NCBI GenBank assembly: GCA_002049455.2
Contig: KV918859.1
Coordinates: forward strand, 173,783-237,782
Direction of reading: 5' to 3'
DNA length: 64,000 bases
DNA from: Porphyra umbilicalis
Lineage: Eukaryota > Rhodophyta > Bangiophyceae > Bangiales > Bangiaceae
Positions 1 to 10,948 of this stretch are shown piece by piece. The notes under the pieces are model-generated. The model was given only the letters and a program-made list of their open reading frames with translations, did not search any database and was not told the DNA's origin. The first letter of the stretch is position 1, and every line of letters starts with the position of its first letter. Made by a program: the position numbers and the translations under genes.

Positions 1-590
1 ACCCCGCTGAGCCGTGCGCACGGCACCGCACCCTACCCCCCTGGTGGAGAGACGTGGGCGGGCGACCCTGTCCCCATGAGGGACGTGGGCAGGCGACCAC
101 CAAGAGGGGCGCGTGCAGGCGGTCCGGACACGCAACGACACACCCCGCTGAGCCGTGCGCACGGCACCGCACCCTACCCCCCTGGTGGAGAGACGTGGGC
201 GGGCGACCCTGTCCCCATGAGGGACGTGGGCAGGCGACCACCAAGAGGGGCGCGTGCAGGCGGTCCGGACACGCAACGACACACCCCGCCGAGCCGTGCG
301 CACGGCACCGCACCCTACCCCCCTGGTGGAGAGACGTGGGCGGGCGACCCTGTCCCCATGAGGGACGTGGGCAGGCGACCACCAAGAGGGGCACGTGCAG
401 GCGGTCCGGCCCCAATGGTGGAGAGACGTCGGCAGGCGACCACCAAGGCGCGTGCAGGCGATCCGGCCCCAATGGTGGAGAGACGTCGGCAGGCGACCAC
501 AAAGAGGGGCGCGTGCAGGCGGTCTGGCCCCAATGGTGGAGAGACGTCGGCAAGCGACCCTGTCCCCATGAGGGACGCGTGCAGGCCTTC
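1..590. repeat. Minisatellite, 141-bp unit grading into 57-61-bp units
   Basis: The anchor CCCCGCTGAG/CCCCGCCGAG recurs at 2, 143 and 284, an exact 141-bp period. From about 410 a shorter related unit (anchor CCCCAATGG at 410, 467 and 528) takes over with a 57-61-bp period. Because 141 is a multiple of three, long open frames exist through the array, but they are a product of the period and not evidence of a gene. The left end is cut by the window. Confidence 0.9.
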
Positions 591-840
591 AGGACACGCA
601 ACGTCGCGTCGAGGCTCAGCCGCGCGCACTGCACATCGCCCCCGGCGTCGAGGGGGGCGGTGCCGAGTGGCGACGCTCTTCTCTTCAGTGGTGTCCAACT
701 GTGGGACATGCGGATGTTTGTGCCCGCCGTCAACATCGGGTCGCCCACTTCAAGACACTTCCATATACCAGCTTGACCAGCGACCGTCCCTTCGTCCTGC
801 GCTTCGTACTGCTCACCACTTCGTGCCTTTGGTCGCCGAG

Positions 841-945
841 ATCTACCTGTCGGGCGCCGAGAACTACCTGACGGGCGAAGGGATCTACCTGTCGGGCACC
901 GAGAGCTACCTGACGGGCGAAGGGATCTACCTGTCGGGCGACCGG
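841..945. repeat. 42-bp direct repeat upstream of the C2H2 gene
   Basis: ATCTACCTGTCGGGC recurs at 841, 883 and 925, a 42-bp period of about 2.5 copies. Each unit also holds the near-repeat CTACCTGACGGGC. The array ends about 20 bp before the start codon of the zinc-finger gene, so it occupies its 5' leader or promoter. Confidence 0.8.
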
Positions 946-965
946 TTGGGCCGCGGGACAAGGCG

Positions 966-1616
966 ATGAGTTCTTCCAATGCGGCTGCCCGATTCAAGTG
1001 CGACAGCTGTGACAAGACCTACGGTACAGCTCTTCGACGGGACTCGCATCACGCAGCAGTTCACCTCCAACTCCGGGCCTTCAGATGTCCTAAGTGCGAC
1101 AAGGCGTTTGTGAGAAAGGACGTGTTGCAAGTTCACATCACAGCCGTTCATGACCGCGAGCGGTACTCGTGTCCGTACTGCGACAAGACCTTCACGCAGA
1201 AGAGCAACGTGACGACGCATGTCAAGAACGCTCACCATGACGTCCGACATCCGTGTCCACATTGCGACAAGACATTCGATTATGCCGGGTCAGTCGCGGA
1301 GCACATTCGTTTCATCCATGGCGGTGTACGGGTCGATTGCGAGTTCTGCGGCAAGAGCTTTGGGTTTGCCAGCGGACTGCGTGCACACATCCATCGGGTG
1401 CACGACAAGGAGCGGCGGTTCTGCTGTACGCAGTGTGACATGAAGTTCTTCGCTCTGTACGACGTAGAGCGACATGTTGAAGTCGTGCACAACGCCCCAC
1501 TCCCTGCAAGATGCCGTGTATGTAAGACAAGATTCCCGACAAAGGCCGCGCTCAAAACGCACTTGGTCGCGGAACACTGCCCGCCTTGCGACTGTGGATG
1601 TGGGGGTGAGGAGTAG
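966..1616 (+). CDS. C2H2 zinc-finger protein, seven fingers
   Basis: A 216-residue intronless protein made almost wholly of classical C2H2 fingers. Successive Cys pairs lie near residues 12/15, 41/44, 69/72, 97/100, 125/128, 154/157 and 183/186, each followed by the His pair (for example SHHAAVH, HITAVH, HVKNAH, HIRFIH, HIHRVH, HVEVVH, HLVAEH). Linkers are six to eight residues and not the TGEKP type. A short Cys-rich tail (PPCDCGCGG) ends the protein. By family it should bind nucleic acid in the nucleus. No other domain is present, so its target is unknown. The ATG at 966 is the first in this frame that does not run into the 42-bp repeat. It could be a host transcription factor or transposon cargo. 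Confidence 0.85.
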   Translation: MSSSNAAARFKCDSCDKTYGTALRRDSHHAAVHLQLRAFRCPKCDKAFVRKDVLQVHITAVHDRERYSCPYCDKTFTQKSNVTTHVKNAHHDVRHPCPHCDKTFDYAGSVAEHIRFIHGGVRVDCEFCGKSFGFASGLRAHIHRVHDKERRFCCTQCDMKFFALYDVERHVEVVHNAPLPARCRVCKTRFPTKAALKTHLVAEHCPPCDCGCGGEE

Positions 1617-1854
1617 GACGGGTGGTTGTCTGAAAATGGCGATCGCCCTAGGGAGAGATGCTAGGGAGAGTTGAGCGTACGACATGCGACGACACCACGA
1701 AAAAAGCAAGCCGGTCGAGACAATACGAAAAACAAAAAAAAACAAACCGTCAGCAGTCTGCGCTCCAAAACCACGGACCGGCTGGACCACCAGGAGCCCA
1801 GTGAGCACCCCGAATACAACGATTGACGGCAGGCAAAGAACACGGACAACGTAC

Positions 1855-2385
1855 CACAGAGTGTACAGTGCTGAAACTCAGACCCGACATGAGCGCGCCC
1901 AGTAGGTACGAGCTCTTGACCTTGTCAGCAATGGACATCAGGCCAATGGACAACAGGAAGATCATCATCAGCAGCGCGTTCTCCGTGTGCTGCGGTGGCG
2001 TGCGCGGCAGGATGACCTTGCCGAGCAGCGGTGGCACGACCGCAATTGCAAAGAAGCCGACAATCACGAGCAGGAGCACCGCCGACACGACTGGGATGAG
2101 CAGGTCCTTAATCTTGAGCTCCTCCAAAACCTGGAGCTCAGAAAGCAGGACGACGGCAATGACGTCGTCAATGTCCCCAGCGGCGACAATGACTTGCCCC
2201 GACGGCATGTTGAGTGTGCCGCCTGACTTGAGGACGCCGAGCACAATGGCAAGCGACGTTGGCTGGAGCACTCACCCAGCGGCGAGCGCCGCGCGCCAGC
2301 TAAAGCCAAACGGAAAGCCAAAGACAAACCCAATACCAAGTGGTAGAGCCGTACCCGTCAAGGCTACGGCTGTTGAGCTCTGCTT
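1855..2385 (-). pseudogene. Fragment of a CPA-type Na+/H+ (monovalent cation:proton) antiporter
   Basis: Minus-strand translation gives membrane segments typical of CPA-family antiporters. In order they are LTGTALPLGIGFVFGFPFGF, WRAALAAG, PTSLAIVLGVLK, then GQVIVAAGDIDDVIAVVLL with the paired acidic residues in the ion-binding helix (GDIDD), followed by two hydrophobic helices. The frame is interrupted by TGA at 2272-2274, between WRAALAAG and VLQPTS, where the family normally has one ordinary residue. A good donor (GTACGTTG, starting 1854) follows HSV, but no further exon is recognised, and no start codon is seen upstream. The piece is either one exon of a damaged gene or a captured exon. 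The family call is firm; that the locus is dead is inferred from the stop and the missing parts. Confidence 0.6.
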
Positions 2386-2624
2386 GGGAATTCCATTGGA
2401 GCTGTGCTTACATGTGGGCTCATGATGACTCAAGCTCGTTTACTTGCATGAGTTTTATTGTTGTTTGACTTGTACTTGATTGTATTTGGTTTTTGTATCT
2501 CGCACACCGTGCCGGAGCTGCTTCCTTAAACAATTCTGACTCCGAAATCGAATTTTCTGAAGGACCATTCGCCAGATTGTCTTACATCGGTTCCAGGATT
2601 GTCGACAGCAGATGATTGAACAGT

Positions 2625-3005
2625 AGGGTTGCTCAGAACGCCCGGGGCGTCGTTAAGGGCGTCGTTAAGGGCGTCACCAGGGCGTCATTTGGGCGTCGTG
2701 CGCCCCTAACGCCCCAACTCAAAGGGGCGTCAACAAGGCGTCGCGAAGAGGAAGTTTTCAGTGGGGTCCACATGATTCAGCAGGTGGCGGCTGTGCACCT
2801 TGGTTGGGGACAGGCACCCAGTCTTGACACAAAAACGAGATATGAGAGCGCGATATGGGTGCTACTTGTACGATATGGACAATATTGAGGGTGCTACTTG
2901 GGGCGTCTTCGGGGCGTTTTGGCTGCCTAATGGGGCGTCAGTAAGGCGTCATATCCGTCGCGCGCCCCTGACGCCCCCGAAATAGGGGCGTCGTGTGCAA
3001 CCCTA
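2625..3005. mobile_element. Small non-autonomous element, hAT-like ends
   Basis: The ends are inverted repeats: TAGGGTTGCTCAGAACGCCC at 2625 against TAGGGTTGCACACGACGCCC read inwards from 3005. The TAGGGTTG start resembles hAT termini. AACAG precedes the left end (2620-2624) and recurs at 3007-3011 on the right, possibly a decayed target duplication; a clean 8-bp hAT duplication is not seen. Inside, GGGGCGTC-type motifs repeat many times in both orientations. There is no coding capacity. Confidence 0.6.
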
Positions 3006-3203
3006 TAACAGACACGCAGACTGTCGCCGGTTGCGTATGGGACAATCAACACGATGGTCATGGGGAATTAACAGGATGGATCGACTCTTGCTGATCCTCA
3101 GACACTTATGACATGGCCCAGCGGATAGTTCTTTGAGACGGTCCTCAGAACTATCCGCAACCAGTCGGCAAACGGTCCGTCGGACCGTTTGACGGACAGC
3201 CTG

Positions 3204-3676
3204 TGTAGTACAATGAATCACGATCACCTCGGAGAGGAGGGAAGTACCGGCCGTCCTAGCCGCTCGTGCGTCACCCGCTATGGGACTCGAGGTCCAAAAA
3301 GTCAGGCCGACCGAAACGCCAAGACAAACAGGCACGGTCTACTTGCCGGCGACGACGGTGCCTCCCACCGTCGTCGCCCTTCGTCCTAAAAGGGCGGAAA
3401 CCGCTGCGCGGGGACCGGGGCCACTAGATGGCCCGTTCCCGCGCTGCCAAATACCTGCGATGCAGATACTTCCCTCCAATGCAAGACACTATCCAATCTG
3501 GATTAACCCGCCCCGCTGTCAGCACACGACAATCCGACGAGCTCTCCCGGACAGGTGCACCGCAGGCGTTCACAAGCCGCAGCGGCACGCCACAAAGGCG
3601 ACACACCACCGGTCACCCGGCTCCCGCGCACCAGCGCCCACAGCCACGAGTACAACGCCCCAGGCTTAGTACTACA
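3204..3676 (-). repeat. LTR of the non-autonomous element (3' LTR in element sense)
   Basis: 473 bp, almost identical to 7312-7784; only a few substitutions are seen (for example CTTAGTACTACA against CGTAGTACTACA at the edge). It contains a perfect 13-bp stem hairpin, GGCGACGACGGTG at 3348-3360 and CACCGTCGTCGCC at 3366-3378. Confidence 0.85.
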
Positions 3677-4879
3677 TTCCCCCCATCTGAGACTGCGGCG
3701 TCCGCGCCGTACGACGGAGGCCGCCCACAGCGCATCGACGCGCGAAACAGGAGATCCGGAAAACCGCCGAAGACGGTGTGGCCGCCGAGGTTCCCGTAGC
3801 CCAGGGAGGAAGGCCGCGCCGTGGCGCACTTTTTGAGGCCAACGGCATCCGCAGCCGACGACGGGAAGGCCCCAGGTGAGGTGGGCCAACATCGCCCGCC
3901 TACGGCGGCGGAAGACGAAGGCGCCGCCCCGCGCCCCTCGGGTAAGACGCCCGCCGATTGGAACCGCGCTTGATCCGGCGGCGCCGCCGCAAAGGACCGA
4001 ATCTTGCAACGGCGCCACCGCGCCCCAGAGCCGCGCCAGCGGAAGCACCCCGTCGTTGCCGCCGCCGCCGCCGCCCGCCAGGGGCTGCGCGCCCCCACGC
4101 CGAGGGCGTTGTGGCCCCCGACTTTCCCCTACGCCAGGGGGAAAGCGCGTCTCGCGGAGCCCGCGCCGCCGTCGTAGCAGCGCGGATCGGACGACGGGAA
4201 GACCTTCCCCCGTCGGCGTCACCGCGCCCGCCGACGAAGACCGGGGCAGACGAAGACGAGCGTCGCGCGCCGGCCGCAAGACTGTCGCACATTGCTTGAG
4301 CGCCTCGTCCTGCGCCGCCGGTGCCTCGTCGCGCCCCGCTGGCGATCTCGCCGCCGTCGTTCAGCGACGACCAGCTCAGAAACGCACGCCGCGGGCGACA
4401 CTGACCAGGCACATGCCCGCCATCGGGTCGGCTGCCGGTCACGAATCAGTATCTGCCCCGGTTGGGCTGTCCGGCGGAGTCCCGGGGGGAGGACTAAGGC
4501 TACGTCGGCGACCGCCGTCACCCGCCACGACTCGGAACGCGTCGTCGACGCCTGGGTCGTGCCGCCACCGCTGCAACCGCCACGCCCGGTGGGGGAAGCA
4601 CCGCGGGCCCGCCGTGCCCGCGATCCCATGAACGCTACGAGGGCGGCTTGGCCGGCGACGCCGGCGCCGGACACAGGTGCCGCCTGTTCGCCACCCTATA
4701 TGGCCCACAGAGCGCAGCGCTGCCTTGTACCGTCGTTGACGCCCAGAGGATACCCCCCTTGCTGTTCAGGTGCTCGTTCCAATGAGCGCCCGCCCCGGCG
4801 GGGCAGTCCGTCACGGACCGCGTCAGCATCGCACCATTTGCGGTTCCATGTCAGGTAGAATATAGGCGGCGACGACGAT

Positions 4880-6180
4880 GATCGACCATAGTGCCACCAA
4901 ATTGGGCCGCGTCGACGACGCCCCCACTCAATCTCCGTCCCACGGCGCAAGGCAGACTGGTCGAGTGTGCCGACGAACGTCATGGGCGTCGCCCCCCGTC
5001 CCCGTCTCAACGGAGCCAACCGGCACGGCTCAGCCGCTCCAAGCACGCATCGCACCGAGCCTTCCGGCCGCCTCGGGGGCCGTGCGCTGTTAGCCAATCA
5101 GCGTCCGCCCCAAAGGGACAGCTCTTCGGCATGCGTGCCTGCAGTGCCGGTTCCGTCTGCCGGATCTCGCATCGGGGGAAGAGGACGGCGACGCCGATAA
5201 CCGCCCATGGCGTCCCTAAACTCAATCGCGTTGGCGACGCCCTTGCTCGGTCTCCGTTGTCGCCGCAGCTGTGGCCGCCGTCGACACGCCGCCGCCGTCT
5301 TCGACAACCATTCGTCCTCGGGGATGCCCCGCGTTGCCAACAAGCGACTATCCCTGTCAGGGGCGTCACCCGTTGCCGTGCCCGTGCCCGCGCCGTCGTT
5401 ACCACGACACGGGGACGGACAGGCCGCGTGCACCGACACCCGGCACGGGCGTCGCCCCTCCCCCTCGTCGACGGGGCCGACCGTGGCGGCTGAGCCGCCC
5501 CAAGCACGCAACGCTGCGAAACGTCCCACTTATTCCTGGGTGGAGCGCTGGCCACCAATCAGCGCCCGCAAAAGAGGGACGGGTCGTTGCCACGCGTGCC
5601 GGCGATGCAGGTTACGCCTGATCGATCTTGGGTCGGGGGCAGAGGATGGCGACGCCGATGACCGCCCGTGGCGTCCCTGAACTCAATCGTGTCGACGACG
5701 GTCTTGATCGGTGGCCGTAAACGACTCAGTCGTCAATGACGCCGACGCGCCACCGCCGTCGTCGAAGACCGTCCGTCCCCGGGGATTCCCCGCGCTGCCA
5801 ACGCGCGTGCATCCCTTTCAGGGGCGTCACCCGTTGCCATGCCCGTGCCCGCGCCGTCGTCCCAACGACACGGGGACGGACAGGCCGCGTGCGCCGACGC
5901 CCGGCACGGGCGTCGCCCCTCCCCCTCCTCAACGGGGCCGACCGTGGCGGCTGTGCCGCCCCAAGCACGCATCGCTGCGAACCATCCCACCCCCTTCCGG
6001 GCGGCGCGCTGGTCACCAATCAGCGCCCGCTCCGGAAGGGCGTCTCGTAGGCATGTGTGCCGGCGGTGCCGGTTCCGTCGGCTGGATCTTGGGTCGGGAG
6101 ATGAGGACACCCACGCCGATGTCGGCCTGTCGCGCCGCTGAATCCGATCGCGTCGTTGACGCCCTTGATCGGTCGCAGTC
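4880..6180. repeat. Three tandem copies of a 461-bp unit inside the LTR element
   Basis: The anchor CAATCAGCGYCCGC occurs at 5095, 5556 and 6017, exactly 461 bp apart. Flanking blocks such as CGGGCGTCGCCCCTCCCC and CGACGCCGATGACCGCCC repeat at the same spacing with moderate divergence. The frames are not conserved, so the unit does not look coding. Each unit contains a CCAAT sequence. Confidence 0.75.
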
Positions 6181-7311
6181 AAAGACTCAGTCGTCGATGC
6201 CGCCGACGCGCCGTCATCGCCGTCAGTGTTGAGGTTCCCGACGGCTCGTCGTCGTTATCGGAGCGGCCCCCCTTGTGTCTTCCGCTCGCCCCAATATCTG
6301 CTTCGTCTCTCTCTTGCGTTGCGCGATACTAGTTGCGTCTTATCTTGCCCGGTTCTTGTCGCAACTTAGTAGCGCTGCCTGCCGAAGTACCCCGCGTGGG
6401 GACGGATGTTCTCCAAAATGCTCCACAGGGCTTCAGCACCGGAATGGGCTGCCACGAGCAAATCCCCACCTGTGAAGGTCGCTTTAGACCTTCACACCAC
6501 CCACAGTTCCGGCGACGTCGGGGGAAGACTCCGATGGTGACGACCCCGCCAAGAATCTTGGTCTTCATCCGCCTTACGCTCCTCCGTCGAACACCCCACC
6601 GGGAATTCATGGGAGAGCTCTCCAACGCTGAGCACCGCCGCCTTCCGGGTCGCAAATCCGGGACAGTATCGTATCCCAGCGCCAAGGACGCACTTTCAAT
6701 CGTACCGCGGCGCGGTCGGAATGAACTTGTTAGATCCATCGCCACAACCGACAGAGCTCACCAGCCAAGCGCCGCTTGACGTAACCCGCGCCCCAATGTG
6801 AAACGGCTAACGTACCATAGCCCGGCGAGCATTGATTCCAGGGGTTGGTTGGAGGCCCCCTGGCGGACATCGCGGCACACTGTGCCCGCAGCCACCCGTT
6901 CCGGATGAGGGGAACACGAGTCCCGTTGGTCGGCGTGTGGCCGGGGTCCTCGGGTAGGGAGTCCAACTCACCTACCACCGTCCCACCGCCGCCGAGCCGG
7001 GGCCGACCCTCTGCCGAAAACCCGGGTCCCGGGTTGGCCGCGCCGGCGTGCCGTCGTCTCCCGCCGATGGCGTGGTTGCTCTTGATGCTTGTCAGGCATG
7101 TCGATCTACCACGCGAGATCGTTAAGCGTGGAAGGAGAGAAAGATCCGCAATCCAAAAAGACAACAGGAAGCACGGTCCCTCGGGACGGCCTCGCTCGAC
7201 CGACAAATTCGCACGCGAGACAACCCCTCTGAGGTCACGCGACCTCTGCACCAACATGGTTCGTCCCCGGCACCGCGCCAGCAATGCCAGAGTCTCACCC
7301 GGAGCGCCAAC

Positions 7312-7784
7312 TGTAGTACAATGAATCGCGATCACCTCGGAGAGGAGGGAAGTACCGGCCGTCCTAGCCGCTCGTGCGTCACCCGCTATGGGACTCGAGG
7401 TCCAAAAAGTCAGGCCGACCGAGACGCCAAGACAAACAGGCACGGTCTACTTGCCGGCGACGACGGTGCCTCCCACCGTCGTCGCCCTTCGTCCTAAAAG
7501 GGCGGAAACCGCTGCGCGGGGACCGGGGCCACTAGATGGCCCGTTCCCGCGCTGCCAAATACCTGCGATGCAGATACTTCCCTCCAATGCAAGACACTAT
7601 CCAATCTGGATTAACCCGCCCCGCTGTCAGCACACGACAATCCGACGAGCTCTCCCGGACAGGTGCACCGCAGGCGTTCACAAGCCGCAGCGGCACGCCA
7701 CAAAGGCGACACACCACCGGTCACCCGGCTCCCGCGCACCAGCGCCCACAGCCACGAGTACAACGCCCCAGGCGTAGTACTACA
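7312..7784 (-). repeat. LTR of the non-autonomous element (5' LTR in element sense)
   Basis: 473-bp partner of 3204-3676. The primer binding site lies immediately outside its left edge at 7309-7292 on the minus strand. The conserved hairpin is at 7456-7468 and 7474-7486. Confidence 0.85.
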
Positions 7785-8099
7785 CCCTGGGAAGGTCCGT
7801 TCAACTTGTCTGCTGGACATGCAGGGCATGGATTTTGGGGGTGCGGTCTTGAACCCATTCAGGCGGGCTCCTCGGAAGACGATCATCTCGACAGCTCAGA
7901 CGCACGTCCTGCGGATAGGTGTACCAAACGTGCCTGGCATCATACGGGTCCGAGAGGTCCCTCACATCAGCTGTAACCAACATCTTAGAGTGCTCAGGTC
8001 GTTGGCTGCTCCCTGTCCCCCCATCCACCGCATTAGTCGAGCCCGTCCGCCGTCCTGCTACTCGCACGGTCAAAGAGAGCTAGTCTATTGATCGGAGCT

Positions 8100-10948
8100 A
8101 TGGACATGAATGGGTCAAAGAGACGGAGGCGTGGACCTCGTGCGTCCGCTTACTTTTCTTTTGAGAGTGATGAGCCTGTGCCTGTGCGTCGTAACTGTGT
8201 GGGAAAAGCGTCTGCTGATGTGAGCACCCCTGGAGCCTCATGCGCTTCGTTGCCTAACGCTCGTGGCGGCGCTGAGATGAATGGTTCGAGATCTGGGAGT
8301 GACGGTGAGGCGAAACATAGTGCCCCTCACGTGCTTCCTCTTATGGTTCCTCCCGTGCCTTCTCTTGGCGGTGGCGACGTGGACGTGGAGGAAGGCGGAA
8401 GTAGTCCATCCGCGTCAACGACCGACACTGAGTTCTCCAGTCTTTCAGAGGAGGATAGTGCCAACTTTTCTTCTCGTCGGGAGCTGCTCTGTTACGGTTA
8501 TTTGTATGGGCGTGCACGGTTGTCAACAAGACAGTACGACATCATGCGCAGTGTAGAGAACTCTTTATCGTCAACAGAGAAGTGGCAATCCCGGTGGCGT
8601 CTGCAGCAAGTGAGAGCAAAGCTCCTGCTCGCAGCTGCACCTGTGAAAAAGCAGGTTACATCCAGGCATTTCCCGTCGGGCAAAAGGAAAACTACCAAGG
8701 ACGCTTCATGACGTTGTCTTGCCGTACACGACCTTCTCAGAACATGTGAGGCGAGACTTTGCCGACTCATTGACAGCCGCCATTTTTCATGATGAGGGTG
8801 ACGCATTGCTTGCGACAGTGGACAGCCAAATAGAGTTGTTCCAGACAGTGGCGGCGATCGATCCTGGGCCCTATAACTTTCGGCGTCAGATTGGACTCGA
8901 CGGCAGACTGTACGCGCTCGGAGACATTGTCTCCATGGCCATATCGGCGTCTGTGCGGCTCAAGGCCGAGCTGCAGAGTACGGGGATGACCACAGACGGC
9001 CAAGTGGCTTTGTCGCCATCAGATTATGCCTCCGGTCATGCTCTGCGTGTCGGAGACTTAACTGCCACGTTTATGCTGACCGAAGATTCGGCTCGACCGG
9101 CGTTAATATCCTTATGCTTCACGGGAAACGGGACTTTCACTGCGGGATTCACAAGGTGCGGGAGTATACATGCGATGGGCGTTCTGGGTGTCCAGGAGGG
9201 AGCTCCAGTTGCATGGAACGCTGTGTCCACCGTGTCCAGCATGAAAGTGGACGTAGCTGTCGTCAGAGAAGACGCCCAGCTCGTGTCGAAGGATGCGTAC
9301 AAGATAGTAGTCTCGTGGTATGGCGACCAGTACGGCACCATGAAGCGTCGGCGTGGTGATGTTGAGGGGCACTATGGCGCCTACACATCTGTCTCACTCG
9401 ACTTTCGGAGTTCAACTGTGCGTTCGTTGTATAATTTTCCGCCGGGTGCTGCTAGCGCGCCATTGATAGCCGCCATTGTTAAGGACTTATGCCACGCCTC
9501 CAAAACGGGGATTACCGTGTATGACGCTTTTACAGGGAGAAATGCACTGGTGCGCATCTATCCTGCCGCCGGCATCTTTGACACTCCAATGGCAGGTAAG
9601 CTATCCAATACAATTGGCGCTACCTGCGCGGAGCACTGTACTAGCTGCGATAGTGTCGGTCTAAAAACGACTTCTGAAAGAAAGGAACGCGCGATGAGCA
9701 GCACCATGGTTTTTGACGTCAGAGACGCTCGATATGCCCGCGTCCAAGAACGCACTGTTGCTGTGCAGCGCACTGTCATTGGGGCTGGCCTGAGCTCTGA
9801 GGCAACCATAAAAGCAGCGCTGTTGCTGAACGGGATGCAGAAAGGTCCTGGCGACCTGTTCATGGGTTTGTCCGAGTCACGTGGAGCTGGATCTTTCGAC
9901 GTCCACCATCACGTCATAGTGGCGCCATCTCATCTGCTATTCTTCAATCTAGCCGGCCCGCTACTTCAACAGGTTCACAATGCGCTTTCAGTCCTTCAAC
10001 GGGATGAGTATGTGAATGACATGCGTGCGTGTCCCCGATATCTACCCCGACATACCGTTCTCAAGGCCTTTGAGCCAGAGAAGATGGGTGGCACAACGTT
10101 GTCCATGCCCGACCACGCTGTTCTTTTCACCATTACTCCGACAGTGATGGATGACATGCACTCAGAAACCGTTCTACCGGCGTTGGCTGCGTCGGGTCTT
10201 GCGGCGCTTAAAGCTATACGTGCGTTTGTAAACGCGTTGTTCTTCCGCCCAACAAATCGGAACGATGAGGAACATGCCGTCGGCTGCAAGCCAACCGTTC
10301 ACACGCTACAGCTGTCGGGATTTTCTCTTCTCAACGAGCTCGCCTCCCTCACAATTAAGGGATCAACTGGGAAAAGCCAAGCGTGCACAGAGTCCTCGAG
10401 CTTCTCTATCGGGCCCTGCCACTTGTTCAAATTGGGCCGGCCATATGCGAGCTGCTGTTTGAAAAGTTCCGTCAAGTTCCAAGAGAGAAGTTCAGCGAAG
10501 CAATTGCCATGATCCTGCTGGCTTCTCGATGCAGAGATGGCGGGATGTTGAGATGCTTTCCAGGGTTGTTGCCGCTCCAGATAAGAACGGCATTCCACAG
10601 GAGTGGCTGACACACCCTAGCGGACAGGAAACGGAAGCTTTGCTTCAGCATAAGCTCGGATTTGGCTCTTGGCTTCCTGACAGGCGTACGGAGGCGTGGT
10701 CGACACGAAGAAAGCAGCAATGCTCGCACGTCAGCGCTTTGTGGACCCAGTACGCTGCTGGTGGGATTTTGAGATTCTGGAAGAGCGCAAAGAGCACTCG
10801 CCATCTCTCCAAAGTGCATGCAGGCGCCACTATCGCCGTGCTGCAAACCCCTCCGACGCAGACGGATGCGAACGCGGCACAATCTGTGCCCGAAGCTGTG
10901 CCTGAGCTGCATTTCCACCGCGTGCTTGACGTCGCCACAATTGAGTAA
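8100..10948 (+). pseudogene. Tnp2-like transposase gene, copy 1 (frameshifted)
   Basis: The first frame (8100-8711) encodes a KRRRRGPR basic start, an acidic serine-rich stretch and a conserved block (SRRELLCYGYLYGRARLS...SRWRLQQ). The main frame (about 8706-10370) continues with HVRRDFADSLTAAIFHDEGD and a CAEHCTSC cysteine cluster. It then has a region like the second catalytic block of Tnp2/Transposase_21 enzymes (FDVHHHVIVAPSHLLFFNL). The paralogue at 63039 reads straight through the place where copy 1 changes frame (about 8695-8712), so one gene is broken there. Near 10370 homology-like text moves to another frame (HRVLELLYRALPLVQIGPAICELL) and near 10530 to a third. An intron could explain one shift, but several make a dead copy likely. 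The superfamily call rests on motif style and is moderate. Confidence 0.55.

Larger units (their letters stand above)
3204..7784 (-). mobile_element. Non-autonomous LTR retrotransposon (LARD-like), 4.58 kb
   Basis: Two 473-bp direct repeats, starting TGTAGTAC and ending GTACTACA, bound a 3.6-kb interior. Orientation is minus. Read from the right LTR, the interior begins GT then TGGCGCTCCGGGTGAGAC (7309 down to 7292), a tRNA-3'-end-like primer binding site. The other LTR is preceded by a GATGGGGGGAA purine tract (3688 down to 3677). Flanks GCCTG (3199-3203) and CCCTG (7785-7789) are a near-perfect 5-bp target duplication. No gag, protease, integrase or reverse transcriptase motif is visible in any interior frame, so it must be moved by another element. 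The interior carries a 461-bp tandem triplication. Confidence 0.8.

Noticed and set aside
54-969. Two long plus-strand frames (240 and 297 codons) over the minisatellite
   Set aside because: Their length follows from a 141-bp period divisible by three; the translation is the repeat itself in different frames, with no start context or domain.
6730-7443. A 237-codon minus-strand frame crossing from the LTR into the interior of the non-autonomous element
   Set aside because: No gag or pol motif, and it starts within the LTR; the rest of the interior is equally non-coding.
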